DNA of 64,000 nucleotides from JACKDX01 sp964640175 (GTDB lineage Bacteria > Myxococcota_A > Polyangia > Polyangiales > GCA-016699535). The notes under the pieces are model-generated. The model ran no database searches and had not been told where the DNA came from. It saw only the letters and a program-made list of their open reading frames with translations. The DNA is taken from contig CAZXFW010000013.1 in NCBI GenBank assembly GCA_964640175.1, positions 4,784 through 68,783 of the forward strand, written 5' to 3'. Below, one piece after another: positions 18,042 to 26,887 of this stretch (within the stretch, counting starts at the first letter, position 1; the number at the start of each line of letters is the position of its first letter). A program made the translations under genes and the position numbers.

Positions 18042-19025
18042 ATGTCAACTACGTCTAATTTATTGAAACTATTGATTGTATGTGGACTGGTGGGCTGTGC
18101 GGTCGATGGGGCCGAAGGTGCCCCCTTGGGCACAGAGGACCCCAATGCCTTAAAAAATGGTGTCAATGGCGGCAGCCCCAATACCGTGATGATTGAGGTT
18201 CCCTATGAACGCCCTTCGGAAAGGCCCGGTTATGGGACGCCGATTAAAGCCACGGGCGTGCGGATAGGCGCTTGCACGGTACTGACGGCAGCGCATGTGG
18301 TGATGTCTGCCATGGATTATGCACCCCCTCCAGGCTCACCGACCAAGCCAGGGTGGCTGTTAAACTGGGCTCAAGCCAAGGTCTACAGCATGGTTGCAGA
18401 TGGTGGACTGGATTATTCACGTATCGGCCAGGTGATTCCCAATGCGTTGGCTGTGCATCCTTCTGTTTGGGATCGAGAGGAAGTGTCGAATCAGTACAAT
18501 CAACCCACTGTCGTACAAGGCGAATGGCCGCCGGTGGACAGCATGTTTGATATTGCAGTGCTCAAGGTTCTTTCTTTACCCAACCCCGGGACCAATCGAC
18601 TGCCAACACTTGCAGATATGCCACCCATCCTTAACTCACAACTTTCAGTCGATGGAAATAAATTCGATCCGAACGATCGATGGCGTTACGTGATACGCCA
18701 AACGCAGTCTGTGAAGATGCAAGGCAGCTCAAAAGACGCTCCGTTTCCTAGTTTTTATACCGATGAAGTTCTGGATCAGGGAAACAGCGGTGGCCCCGTT
18801 TACACTCGAGGACTCATTAACAACTTGGATACCACCACGCTGTATGGGCTTCTCAGCGGGAACCGAGCTATTCTTTCTCGATCATTGCCTTTCTTTAGCC
18901 AGGTCACCGTGGCTGTACGGGTAGATGGTGCGGTTGCCTATAAAGGTATTCCAATTAAAACATGGATTCAGAGCATCAAGAATCAACACGAGACTGACCA
19001 AGCGTGTTTCCGGTTTCCTAACTAG
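18042..19025 (+). CDS. Trypsin-like serine protease lipoprotein
   Basis: 327 residues from ATG 18042; the TTG just before it is an alternative. The signal LLIVCGLVGCAVDGAEG has a canonical LVGC lipobox. The chymotrypsin-fold triad is visible: His in TVLTAAHVVM, Asp in FDIAVLKVL and Ser in DQGNSGGPVY. It is a surface or periplasmic S1-type peptidase. Its last 8 bases overlap the 3' end of the convergent MYXO-CTERM gene. Confidence 0.88.
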   Translation: MSTTSNLLKLLIVCGLVGCAVDGAEGAPLGTEDPNALKNGVNGGSPNTVMIEVPYERPSERPGYGTPIKATGVRIGACTVLTAAHVVMSAMDYAPPPGSPTKPGWLLNWAQAKVYSMVADGGLDYSRIGQVIPNALAVHPSVWDREEVSNQYNQPTVVQGEWPPVDSMFDIAVLKVLSLPNPGTNRLPTLADMPPILNSQLSVDGNKFDPNDRWRYVIRQTQSVKMQGSSKDAPFPSFYTDEVLDQGNSGGPVYTRGLINNLDTTTLYGLLSGNRAILSRSLPFFSQVTVAVRVDGAVAYKGIPIKTWIQSIKNQHETDQACFRFPN

Positions 19026-20796
19026 AATGCTGATCGCGCTCTCGAACGATCAGCCATCCCACTAGGGCTAAGAGGAGCCACGTCAAAGCTGGCAACATGG
19101 GCTCATGGCGGCTGACTGAGCAACCGCTACTCCCCGCACTTTCAGGGCCGCCGTCTTTTCCTGCATCCAATGAGGGAGCCGCATCAGGAGGGGAGCTTGC
19201 GTCTGGATCGTCATCCCTATCGTCGGGAATCCCGTCATGATCTGAGTCAACTTTACACTCAGTTTCATAGCAAATCTGATTCAAATCTGTGCAGTCTCCA
19301 TGAGCTATACACTCCACGCATACGCCAGGCGTTCCATGGGAAAGATCGCAGTGGGGCGTTAATTCTTCACAATCGTCATCATTAATGCAACCTGTGACAC
19401 ATGTATGAGAGGCTACGTGGCAGGCATCGCCGCTGTTGCAATCGCCGCGTTCAGTGCAGTCTACGCACATCGGGTTTGATCCACTTTCGTCACAGGCGTT
19501 CGTTGCGCCGCTTCCACTTCCCGTGCAGCCTGTGTCTGTATTGCCACTGGTGTCGTCTTGACAGCTTGCCACACAGGTGGTGCCACTCGACGTGTCACAG
19601 AATGGTGTACCTCCAGAACATCCTGTATCGGCACTTGTTCCTGTGGCATCATCAAGGCAGTTGGCGCAAACTCCTGGCTCGCCTTCGCTGCCTGTGCAGA
19701 GTGATGAGGTGCATTGCGAGGGGTACTCGCAGGGGTAGGCCAGGCTGTCAGGCTCACTCAGGCAGGAGCTATGACAACCATCTCCATCAGCATTACCGCC
19801 ATCATCACAGCCTTCCCAGGGTTCGATGGTGTTGTTTCCACAGTAGACTGCTACAAGGCCATCCGATGTGGTGGGTGTTTGCCCGACATCTCCAAAGGAG
19901 CCGCAGTTGCCCGTTGCTCCGCCGTCCACCACTTTAATGCAGATGCCACTGCTGGTGCTCGCAGCTACTTTAACCCAGCCACCACTACCGCCTCCGCCGT
20001 CGTCATTCTGGTTGTTTCCGATGCCACCAGAGGCTCCTAGAGTTCCGTTACAAATGAAATTATCTGCCACCACTATAACACTGCCGCCTGCACCCCCGCC
20101 GCCTGCACTGTTACCTCCAAAGGTGCCATCATCACCGTTCGCACTGACCGTGCCTTCAATGGTGATGCTCGGTGCAGAAAGCACAAGGATGCCACCACCC
20201 GTACCGCCGCCAGCGCCGTTGCCTCGGCCACCGCCGCCGCCAGCGCCCATGGTAGCATCAGTAACACTGGCACTTCCGTAAGCACTTCCTCCAGTACTCG
20301 CTGTGCCAGCGCAGTTATTGTTAGGCGTTCCTACATGGCCCGCGCCTGCATGACCACCGCCACCACCTCCACCGCCTGCAACGGTAGCACCGCCTCCGCC
20401 GCCATTGGTTGACGGAGGTGCATCGCCTGGCTCACCTCCGGCGGCTATTCCAGCGCCTCCCGGATAGCCAGCGCCATCGGCATAGATACTTGAGGTTCCA
20501 TCCACAGTGATAGAAACACGTGCACGCAAAAAGAGCCGGCCTGTGGTTCCCATGGTGTTGTATGGAGTTACTTGTAAGGTGCCGCCATTGATGACGGAGA
20601 TGTTGTCGTAAACTTGTTCTCCATCCAGGGTTTGTAAGCCGCTATTGATGACAAGATCTTCTCCTACCAGGAAAGTTCGAGCTGTGTGTGTGTTGGGCCC
20701 ACTAGAAGAAGGAGGCGTTTCTTTATCTGCAGTGCATCCTGCGATTACCAGTAGAAGAACGGTTGTAACGCGCTTTAAAATGATCGTCTGGTTCAT
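19018..20796 (-). CDS. Gly-rich cysteine-repeat surface protein with MYXO-CTERM-like anchor
   Basis: 592 residues from ATG 20796, where a normal signal begins (MNQTIILKRVTTVLLLVIAG, lipobox IAGC); the frame is open to 20883. Residues about 120-260 are strongly Gly/Ala-rich (GGGGGGGHAGAG). A Myxococcus-type cysteine-rich repeat follows (CGNNTIEPWEGCDDGG, then DGDGC). Further Cys-rich units include repeated CVEC-IAHGDC patterns, then an acidic DxDxDGIPDD calcium-type stretch. The C-terminus SGCSVSRHE, hydrophobic LPALTWLLLALVGWLIV and basic RER fits a MYXO-CTERM sorting signal. A cell-surface adhesive or structural role is likely. Confidence 0.83.
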   Translation of the reverse strand: MNQTIILKRVTTVLLLVIAGCTADKETPPSSSGPNTHTARTFLVGEDLVINSGLQTLDGEQVYDNISVINGGTLQVTPYNTMGTTGRLFLRARVSITVDGTSSIYADGAGYPGGAGIAAGGEPGDAPPSTNGGGGGATVAGGGGGGGGHAGAGHVGTPNNNCAGTASTGGSAYGSASVTDATMGAGGGGGRGNGAGGGTGGGILVLSAPSITIEGTVSANGDDGTFGGNSAGGGGAGGSVIVVADNFICNGTLGASGGIGNNQNDDGGGGSGGWVKVAASTSSGICIKVVDGGATGNCGSFGDVGQTPTTSDGLVAVYCGNNTIEPWEGCDDGGNADGDGCHSSCLSEPDSLAYPCEYPSQCTSSLCTGSEGEPGVCANCLDDATGTSADTGCSGGTPFCDTSSGTTCVASCQDDTSGNTDTGCTGSGSGATNACDESGSNPMCVDCTERGDCNSGDACHVASHTCVTGCINDDDCEELTPHCDLSHGTPGVCVECIAHGDCTDLNQICYETECKVDSDHDGIPDDRDDDPDASSPPDAAPSLDAGKDGGPESAGSSGCSVSRHEPMLPALTWLLLALVGWLIVRERDQHSS

Positions 20797-20896
20797 CGAA
20801 TAAACATTCTTTAATAAGCCACATTGCACACGTGGCTCAACATCAATTGTCAAATCATACGTCGATTTGACAGCACCTCGCAACTCTTAGGGATAG

Positions 20897-22408
20897 TTAC
20901 AGGGGTTCTGATTCAGGGCAATGTATAGGTCGCGGCGGGGGGTAGTTCCAGCGTGGCTGGCGTAGAAAATCTTCCCCGCGTAATACACCGCCTTGCTTGA
21001 TCAAGAGCTCTGCGATGGTGTCGCGAATGCTACGTGCATCGATATTAACTGCATTGGGCGCAAGGTGTTTGCGACGGAAGATGTCGTCACCACCTGTGGC
21101 AAGGAAATCCGAAGTGGCCACTGTGATGATTTCATGGTCTTCAATGACTTTGCCATTAGGCCGTTGAACCAAAATCTCTATAGAATGATGCTTGCATGAT
21201 GCTTGTACTTGAACGCCGGCCAATGAGAGCATTCCACCTGCACTTTTGAGATTGCGCAACAACATGTCTTTGAGTTGGGTTCCTGTGAGTGAGATCAAGG
21301 CAAAGTTGTTGTCAAAAGGGTGCACTTCATAGAGCTTGCCATAGGTTAAAGGGCCTTTCGTTAAGTTAACACGCAATGCACCTGCATTGATGATGGCGAG
21401 ATCGGCTTTGGGTTGGGCCTTGAGCATCATGTCGGTTACAAAATTTCCTAACGCAGACTCACGATTGTATTCTCGGCGCAGGGTTTGCTCTACGGTGACA
21501 TTAAGTGAACGTTGCTTGCGTGAAGCCGCATACTCGATGGCAGGAGCAATCACTTTGAGGATGTGAGGGTCAGGATGTACTGGAGCGCCAGCGTAGGGCT
21601 CTGGTGTGCATGTTTCGCCACGAGACTCTTTGCAGATGGGTTGGGGAGGATAAACCTTTGCGTGTAAGACAGTACGGTGAGTTCGATCGATCTGTAGATC
21701 AACTCTGCCAAAGCCTCGTCCATTGGACCATGATTCGATGATTGGGACATGGTTGATGATGTGAGCGATGGTTTGGTGGGTATGCCCTGCTACAATCACG
21801 TTCACCAATCCAGGTTCAAGCGCACTTGCCACTTTAGCGATGGGTTTCCTCAAATCACAGCTGCTCGTATCAACGCTGTTTGTGACGTGATGACAAAGGC
21901 CTCCTTCATGTGCCAGCACAATAACGACCATAGCGCCTTGGTTTCGTAGCTTTTTGGCATAGTGCTCAATGCTTTTAGCAAGAGGAGTGAATCGTAGCCC
22001 CACAACATTGGCAGCGACAGTGCTTGATGGCGTATCCGTAGTGGTCACTCCAATGAGACCGATGTTCATGCCTCCGATGTGCAACAGGGCAGTTGGGTGC
22101 ACGTTGTCCCAGGCCGGTGGATTTCCAGTGCTGGATTCCACCGTATTGGCGGCTAAAAACGGAAAACGTGCTTGCTTAGCGCGAGCTCGAAGTGCACCTC
22201 TGGGGTCGTCTTCGGGATGCTGTGCGCTGACTAANNNNNNNNNNNNNNNNNNNNNNNNNNNNNNNNNNNNNNNNNNNNNNNNNNNNNNNNNNNNNNNNNN
22301 NNNNNNNNNNNNNNNNNNNNNNNNNNNNNNNNNNGTATTGCAAGACAGGTTGGTCCCTAAAATAAGTGCGAGGGTTCCACTGAGGAGCGCCTTATGAATC
22401 GGTGTCAT
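20897..22408 (-). CDS. Exported 5'-nucleotidase/UshA-type phosphoesterase (interrupted by assembly gap)
   Basis: An N-terminal export signal (KALLSGTLALILGTNLSC) is followed by 100 N, then most of a 5'-nucleotidase. Visible metallophosphoesterase motifs are VIVLAHEGG and VAGHTHQ. The C-terminal nucleotide-binding domain is complete (ESALGNFVTDMM, IINAGALR, YEVHPFDN, TSDFLATGGDD). The first metal-binding motifs (NDFHG and GNHEFD types) must lie in the gap. Because those normally need about 80-100 residues, the real gap is probably near 300 bases. It would dephosphorylate extracellular nucleotides for salvage. Confidence 0.88.
   Translation of the reverse strand: MTPIHKALLSGTLALILGTNLSCNXXXXXXXXXXXXXXXXXXXXXXXXXXXXXXXXXXLVSAQHPEDDPRGALRARAKQARFPFLAANTVESSTGNPPAWDNVHPTALLHIGGMNIGLIGVTTTDTPSSTVAANVVGLRFTPLAKSIEHYAKKLRNQGAMVVIVLAHEGGLCHHVTNSVDTSSCDLRKPIAKVASALEPGLVNVIVAGHTHQTIAHIINHVPIIESWSNGRGFGRVDLQIDRTHRTVLHAKVYPPQPICKESRGETCTPEPYAGAPVHPDPHILKVIAPAIEYAASRKQRSLNVTVEQTLRREYNRESALGNFVTDMMLKAQPKADLAIINAGALRVNLTKGPLTYGKLYEVHPFDNNFALISLTGTQLKDMLLRNLKSAGGMLSLAGVQVQASCKHHSIEILVQRPNGKVIEDHEIITVATSDFLATGGDDIFRRKHLAPNAVNIDARSIRDTIAELLIKQGGVLRGEDFLRQPRWNYPPPRPIHCPESEPL
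22235..22334. other. Assembly gap (100 N)
   Basis: Exactly 100 N, a scaffold placeholder length. The nucleotidase frame is continuous across it only if the true length leaves remainder 1 on division by 3. Confidence 0.99.
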
Positions 22409-22428
22409 AGCGTTTAGACGCTATAACA

Positions 22429-24210
22429 TCACAATCGGTAGGCGGCTGCCAAGGTGGCACCAAACCATTGGTCGACAGCTCCCCCTGCGACGTAAGGGTC
22501 ACCGACCTCAGGATTCATGCTCATGAAGTAACGCTGCATGTCCAGGATGAGCCTTAACTCAAAGCCACCAATAAGACGGTATGCGGCACCAATGTCCATA
22601 TCCAACGCGCCGGCGCTCATCCGAGGAAAAAAATCATCTTCGAGTTCGCCCGCACTGAGAACAAACCGATAGCCCAATCCTCCAAGTACAGACCAGTGAT
22701 CATCTACTTCCCAACGCATACCCACACCAAGACGCATGTATTTGTAATCCACGTTAGGAATGTCTGCAGGCTTAGGCGTCAATGCATTGCCATGCTCGAT
22801 TTCGAAGCTTTGGCTGCCATAACTTCCACTTGCCGTGAGGGTTAGCGCCCCAAGCGGAAGTCGACCAATGGCGCCGATGGAGTAGGCTTTCGCTGTTGTG
22901 GGAAACTCAACATCGGTGCCTTCAACGGATGAGTTAAGACCAATCGAGGTGGTAAACGATCCAGTCAGTCCAATGTGTGCCCAAAAGGTATCTGTGAAGT
23001 GTGCACCCGGAAACCAGGTAAGACCCGCATCAATCGCGAAGGCGGGAAACACACTGTACCCTCTGACGCTGTTAAAGATATTGTCGGTGTAGCTAAGGCT
23101 GCGAGAAAAGACACGCGGGCCTATCGAGGCATCGAGCGCCACATACTTGCCAGCACCGCTGTCGCTATCAGTCGTTTCGTCTTGTTCTGCTTCTTCTTCG
23201 TCCTCTTCCTCAGAGGATGACTCTTCGTGTTCTTCTTTCTCTCGTGCAGCCAAAGCCGCTTTCGTTCGCCGGGAAGGTAGTTTAGCGTTCTTGAGCTTCG
23301 GTGAAATACGTTCGGCCGTCACTTGAGCAGCTGAGCCAATGTTATCTTTGTTGCGGGTGACTCCCGTAGTCGCGATTACCGGCTTGCCATCTCTGCCGCT
23401 ATGCGCTTCTGCATCAATGATATAAGCTTTCCCGTCTTTTCGCACGTGGGCAACGACGACAGCGTGTACTTTAAGTTCAGCGGCCAGCTGCTGGTAGTCT
23501 TCACTGCTTGTGGGGCTGTCGATCAGCGCTTCGGTTACGGCATCTACTTCGGCAGAAGGAAGCACGTCATGGCCCTGGCGCCTTAGGGTGTTTTCAAGTT
23601 GTGTACGAACTTTTGATGCCATGGCGCCGCGCACCCGAAGCACGGCCACACGTATTCCTGTGGGTTCTGCTTGCGGTTCTTCCTCTTCGACTTCGGCAGA
23701 ATCCTCGCTTTGTTCAGATGCGGCATCGGTTCCAGCCACACTTACAGCGCCGCCCAATCGTTGCCACGAATTACGCTGCACTTGCTTGGTAAGAGCACGA
23801 TGAGACGATGCGGTCCAGCTTGTGGATTTGATCAATTCACCGTTTTTCCCGTTTCGTATGGATACCTCAGCTGTCCAATTGCGTTTCTTTTTTGTGACGA
23901 CACCTTCGACGTAGCCTTGAGCTTTCAGCTTTTTAGCAACTTTGGCAAAATCATCTGCTTCAGTCATCCGTAGCCCCATCTGTCGTGCAGTATCATCCAT
24001 TGTGCTGGACTTAACTAAGTCGCATCCTTGGGCTTGCAACGTGCGGACAACTGCAGTCCTAACCTTGTCGTTTTGTGGTCCTAAGAATTCCATGACCACA
24101 AGGCGTTTGTTACAACTTTTAGCTAAGGCGATTGAGCTTGATGCAGACCAAGCGATCGTTACGAGAATGGCAAAGCATGACAACTTGATAAGAGCGGTTA
24201 AGCGTATCAT
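22429..24210 (-). CDS. Outer-membrane protein: two TolB-N-like domains plus a C-terminal beta-barrel
   Basis: 593 residues from ATG 24210, which overlaps the stop of the upstream lipoprotein gene (ATGA). A signal peptide ends near SSSIALAKS. Two related domains follow: CNKRLVVMEFLGPQNDKVR (about 35-140) and IRVAVLRVRGAMASKVR (about 185-300). Each starts with a beta strand and a helix ending in a QG(C/H)D(L/V) turn, as in TolB-N-like folds, so the second looks like a duplication. A very acidic linker (EEEDEEEAEQDE) leads to a ~220-residue C-terminal region with alternating hydrophobic strands ending in aromatic-rich LAAAYRL, a typical barrel end. Function unknown. Confidence 0.68.
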   Translation of the reverse strand: MIRLTALIKLSCFAILVTIAWSASSSIALAKSCNKRLVVMEFLGPQNDKVRTAVVRTLQAQGCDLVKSSTMDDTARQMGLRMTEADDFAKVAKKLKAQGYVEGVVTKKKRNWTAEVSIRNGKNGELIKSTSWTASSHRALTKQVQRNSWQRLGGAVSVAGTDAASEQSEDSAEVEEEEPQAEPTGIRVAVLRVRGAMASKVRTQLENTLRRQGHDVLPSAEVDAVTEALIDSPTSSEDYQQLAAELKVHAVVVAHVRKDGKAYIIDAEAHSGRDGKPVIATTGVTRNKDNIGSAAQVTAERISPKLKNAKLPSRRTKAALAAREKEEHEESSSEEEDEEEAEQDETTDSDSGAGKYVALDASIGPRVFSRSLSYTDNIFNSVRGYSVFPAFAIDAGLTWFPGAHFTDTFWAHIGLTGSFTTSIGLNSSVEGTDVEFPTTAKAYSIGAIGRLPLGALTLTASGSYGSQSFEIEHGNALTPKPADIPNVDYKYMRLGVGMRWEVDDHWSVLGGLGYRFVLSAGELEDDFFPRMSAGALDMDIGAAYRLIGGFELRLILDMQRYFMSMNPEVGDPYVAGGAVDQWFGATLAAAYRL

Positions 24211-24683
24211 GGCGATTCCGTTAGAGACTGTGCCCATGCTTCCATGCAGATGATTTCATCCTCAGTAAGCACAGGAGGGACTTGGGGCATCACTGAGCCG
24301 CATGCGGGAGAAGGGTGGAGTTTTTCAAGAATGTAAGATTCAGAAAGATTGGTTGAATCAACGAATTTTTTACCACTGCATGCGGGTGATTCAACATCCA
24401 CAACCCGCTGAGCCAACGTTTTGCCATCGATCTCTTCATCGACAAGAGCAAGGCCGCCGCCTACAGCAGTTCCGTACGCTTCGGCATAATGGCAGCCCGC
24501 TGTTGAACAACGTTGGTCCACGAGTTCAGTCTGAATGTTTGTGAGCGCACAATCGTTGCTGGTGCCATCACCATTGGCTCCACCATCGAGTGGCCCAGCT
24601 TCAAGGAAAGCCTCCTTATTATTGAGCTTACCGGCACAACCAGCAAAACAGAGTAGGGCTATCCACCACGCCAAGCGCGTCAT
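24207..24683 (-). CDS. Cysteine-containing lipoprotein, degenerate cytochrome-like
   Basis: 158 residues. The signal ends in ALLCFAGCAGK, a lipobox. The body has VDQRCSTAGCHYAE, where the cysteines are spaced CxxxxCH in place of the CxxCH needed for haem c, and a C-terminal PQVPPVLTEDEI segment like that ending many small cytochrome-type domains. The pattern is common in Myxococcota lipoproteins; the spaced cysteines may form a disulfide or bind haem atypically. Co-translated with the barrel protein that follows. Confidence 0.65.
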   Translation of the reverse strand: MTRLAWWIALLCFAGCAGKLNNKEAFLEAGPLDGGANGDGTSNDCALTNIQTELVDQRCSTAGCHYAEAYGTAVGGGLALVDEEIDGKTLAQRVVDVESPACSGKKFVDSTNLSESYILEKLHPSPACGSVMPQVPPVLTEDEIICMEAWAQSLTESP

Positions 24684-24730
24684 GGTTATAAGTGTAAGGG
24701 GTGGATGACATTGGGGTCAAATAGTGTTCC

Positions 24731-25300
24731 TTAGGACATGACTCTCATGGATTTTTGTTGGGCATTGGTCACGCCGCCTGAGACGATCAACGCCATGACA
24801 GTCGTACTGTCCAAGGGAAGAGCGGTGACATGTTCGCGCGCTACGATAAGCAAGTTGCCCGCAAAATTGTAGGATTGGGGCACATACACACCTACCTTGC
24901 CTTCAAGCTCCGGGGCGTCAAACGCTTCGCGTGTCAGAAAACCCATCATGGAGACGTTGGAGTCTTTGGAGACACGCACTAGCACTGGCCTGTCAAAGCT
25001 TCTGCGCTCTCCAACAAAAGCACTGATTAAATCTTTGATGGATGCGTATAGAAAACGCACAAACGGCATCCGTTGCAAAAGATTTTCTGCAAAACGCACA
25101 ACGCGTCTTCCGACGACATTGGAAGCAACGAATCCAATAAACGTAATTCCTAACAATGTAATTAGAAATCCCAATCCGGGAATCGATATGTTTAGCAGTT
25201 TGTCGATCCCTGTGACGACAGCGTAGATTACATAAATGGTTAACGCTAGTGGGACGACGATAAGCAATCCCTTAAAAAAGTTGTTGGTAAGTAATTTCAT
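24731..25300 (-). CDS. DUF502 family membrane protein
   Basis: 189 residues from ATG 25300; the frame continues upstream to 25381 but that extension lacks family similarity. Two membrane segments are evident: FFKGLLIVVPLALTIYVIYA and LGFLITLLGITFIGFVAS. A conserved soluble part follows (RMPFVRFLYASIKDL and VGVYVPQSYNFAGNL). DUF502 is widespread in proteobacteria; its function is not established. It is divergent from the zinc protease gene, with about 60 bases between starts. Confidence 0.85.
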   Translation of the reverse strand: MKLLTNNFFKGLLIVVPLALTIYVIYAVVTGIDKLLNISIPGLGFLITLLGITFIGFVASNVVGRRVVRFAENLLQRMPFVRFLYASIKDLISAFVGERRSFDRPVLVRVSKDSNVSMMGFLTREAFDAPELEGKVGVYVPQSYNFAGNLLIVAREHVTALPLDSTTVMALIVSGGVTNAQQKSMRVMS

Positions 25301-25362
25301 GGTGGTCGTTGCTTTCTGGTTTTGGGGCTTGCCTTTTATCAAGACGTGATTATCTTGCCGGT

Positions 25363-26061
25363 ATGTTTGCTTTTGATCCAATGTATTTAATGTTTTTTCT
25401 GCCCGGTCTTTTACTGAGTTTATGGGCCAGTGCTTCCGTTAAGTCCACGTTCAAGCGTTATTCTCAAGTGGCGGCTCGAAGTGGGCTTTCAGGCGCCGAT
25501 GCGGCTCGAGAGCTGCTTCGTTATAAAAATGTCCTCGATGTTAAAGTGGAGCCGACCGAAGGGATGTTGTCCGATCACTATAATCCTTTTAGTAAAGTGC
25601 TCAAGCTTTCTCCAGAGGTATATTCAGGCAGGTCATTGGCGGCATTGGGAGTTGCTGCGCATGAAGCAGGCCATGCGCTTCAACATGCCACAGGTTACGG
25701 CCCACTGAAGTTCCGTTCGCTCGTAGTTAAACCAGCCATGATGGGTTCGAATCTGGGAATGATACTCAGTTCTATTGGCTTTCTGATGCAATCGACCGGC
25801 TTGATCTGGTTGGGTATTATTTTGTTTTCGATGTTCGTTCTTTTTACACTGATTACATTGCCCGTGGAGTTTGATGCATCAAAGCGGGCAGTGGCATCTC
25901 TTTACGAGCACGGAATGATTGCTGCAGATGAACGTGAAGGCACATGGCGTGTATTACGTGCAGCAGCACTCACGTATGTGGCTGCTGCGATCACAGCGGT
26001 TTTACAGTTGGTGTACTTCCTGATGCGAGCAGGGTTGCTCGGCGGCCGAAGCGACGACTAG
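25363..26061 (+). CDS. YugP-type neutral zinc metallopeptidase
   Basis: 232 residues from ATG 25363, which puts the first membrane helix (PMYLMFFLPGLLLSLWAS) at the N-terminus as usual for the family. The HExxH zinc motif is VAAHEAGHALQHA, preceded by the family's LSPEVYSGRSLAALG. Two further hydrophobic segments lie in the second half, and VEFDASKRA supplies the conserved third-ligand region. It is an integral membrane peptidase with unknown natural substrate. The alpha/beta hydrolase gene follows 4 bases later. Confidence 0.88.
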   Translation: MFAFDPMYLMFFLPGLLLSLWASASVKSTFKRYSQVAARSGLSGADAARELLRYKNVLDVKVEPTEGMLSDHYNPFSKVLKLSPEVYSGRSLAALGVAAHEAGHALQHATGYGPLKFRSLVVKPAMMGSNLGMILSSIGFLMQSTGLIWLGIILFSMFVLFTLITLPVEFDASKRAVASLYEHGMIAADEREGTWRVLRAAALTYVAAAITAVLQLVYFLMRAGLLGGRSDD

Positions 26062-26065
26062 CGAT

Positions 26066-26887
26066 ATGTTGGGGTATTCACCTATCACAGCATTGGGGGA
26101 GGAACCTCGACGCTGGATCGTATTCATTCACGGCATTTTAGGCAGACGTGCGAACTGGCGCGGCATTGGCAAGCGGTTGGTGCAACTGCGTCCAGACTGC
26201 GGCGCTTTATTGGTAGACCTGAGAAAGCATGGAGATTCGGTGGCTTTTGAGCCACCTCATACGGTAAAGGCTGCGGCTTTAGATATTGTATCCTTGGTTT
26301 CAGAGCTCAAAGCACCTGTTGAAGTGATTGTGGGGCACAGCTTCGGAGGCAAAGTGGCGCTTGCGTATGTGCAGCAGGTTTCGTTAAAGCCCAAACAGGT
26401 ATGGACCCTTGATTCTGCTCCTGGACGAGTTCCCAATCCTTCGGAATCACAAGCCGCAGGCGTATTGCGGTTCCTTAAGCAAGCGCCTACGCAATACGCA
26501 CAACGTGAGGATTTCATCGGATATGCCATTCAGGAAGGGATGTCTCAAGGCGTGGCAACATGGCTTGCGATGAATCTTCAACGGGATGAATCGCAGGGAT
26601 TTGTTTTGGCGATCGACCTTGAAGCAATTGAAGGTTTGATGCGGGACTACGGATCGCAGGATTTTTGGCCACTGATCGAGGCTGAAGGCAGTGAAGTGGA
26701 TATTCATCTTGTGATAGCGAATCGGTCTCAAACGTATGAGGAAACCGATAGAGCACGTGCCCAACGTATTGCGCAGACGCATTCCAATGTCCATGTGCAC
26801 ACGCTGGATACAGGTCATTGGCTGCACGTTGAAGAGCCGGAACAGCTTGTGGAACTACTCACGTTGGGTATGCGGGACGTGAAGTAA
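26066..26887 (+). CDS. Alpha/beta hydrolase (YbfF-like esterase)
   Basis: 273 residues, cytoplasmic. The oxyanion-hole loop is VFIHGILGRRANW, the nucleophile elbow is VGHSFGGKVAL (Ser), and the catalytic His lies in DTGHWLHVE near the C-terminus. RKHGDS matches the DxRNHG(R/D)S loop of YbfF-type esterases, in which a conserved His precedes Gly. Substrate unknown. Its 3' end overlaps the convergent MFS gene by 33 bases. Confidence 0.85.
   Translation: MLGYSPITALGEEPRRWIVFIHGILGRRANWRGIGKRLVQLRPDCGALLVDLRKHGDSVAFEPPHTVKAAALDIVSLVSELKAPVEVIVGHSFGGKVALAYVQQVSLKPKQVWTLDSAPGRVPNPSESQAAGVLRFLKQAPTQYAQREDFIGYAIQEGMSQGVATWLAMNLQRDESQGFVLAIDLEAIEGLMRDYGSQDFWPLIEAEGSEVDIHLVIANRSQTYEETDRARAQRIAQTHSNVHVHTLDTGHWLHVEEPEQLVELLTLGMRDVK

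Noticed and set aside
19401..20281. Large antisense open frames opposite the Gly-rich gene
   Set aside because: Gly-rich codons (GGN) read as Pro/Ala on the other strand and create open frames; no signal or domain is seen.
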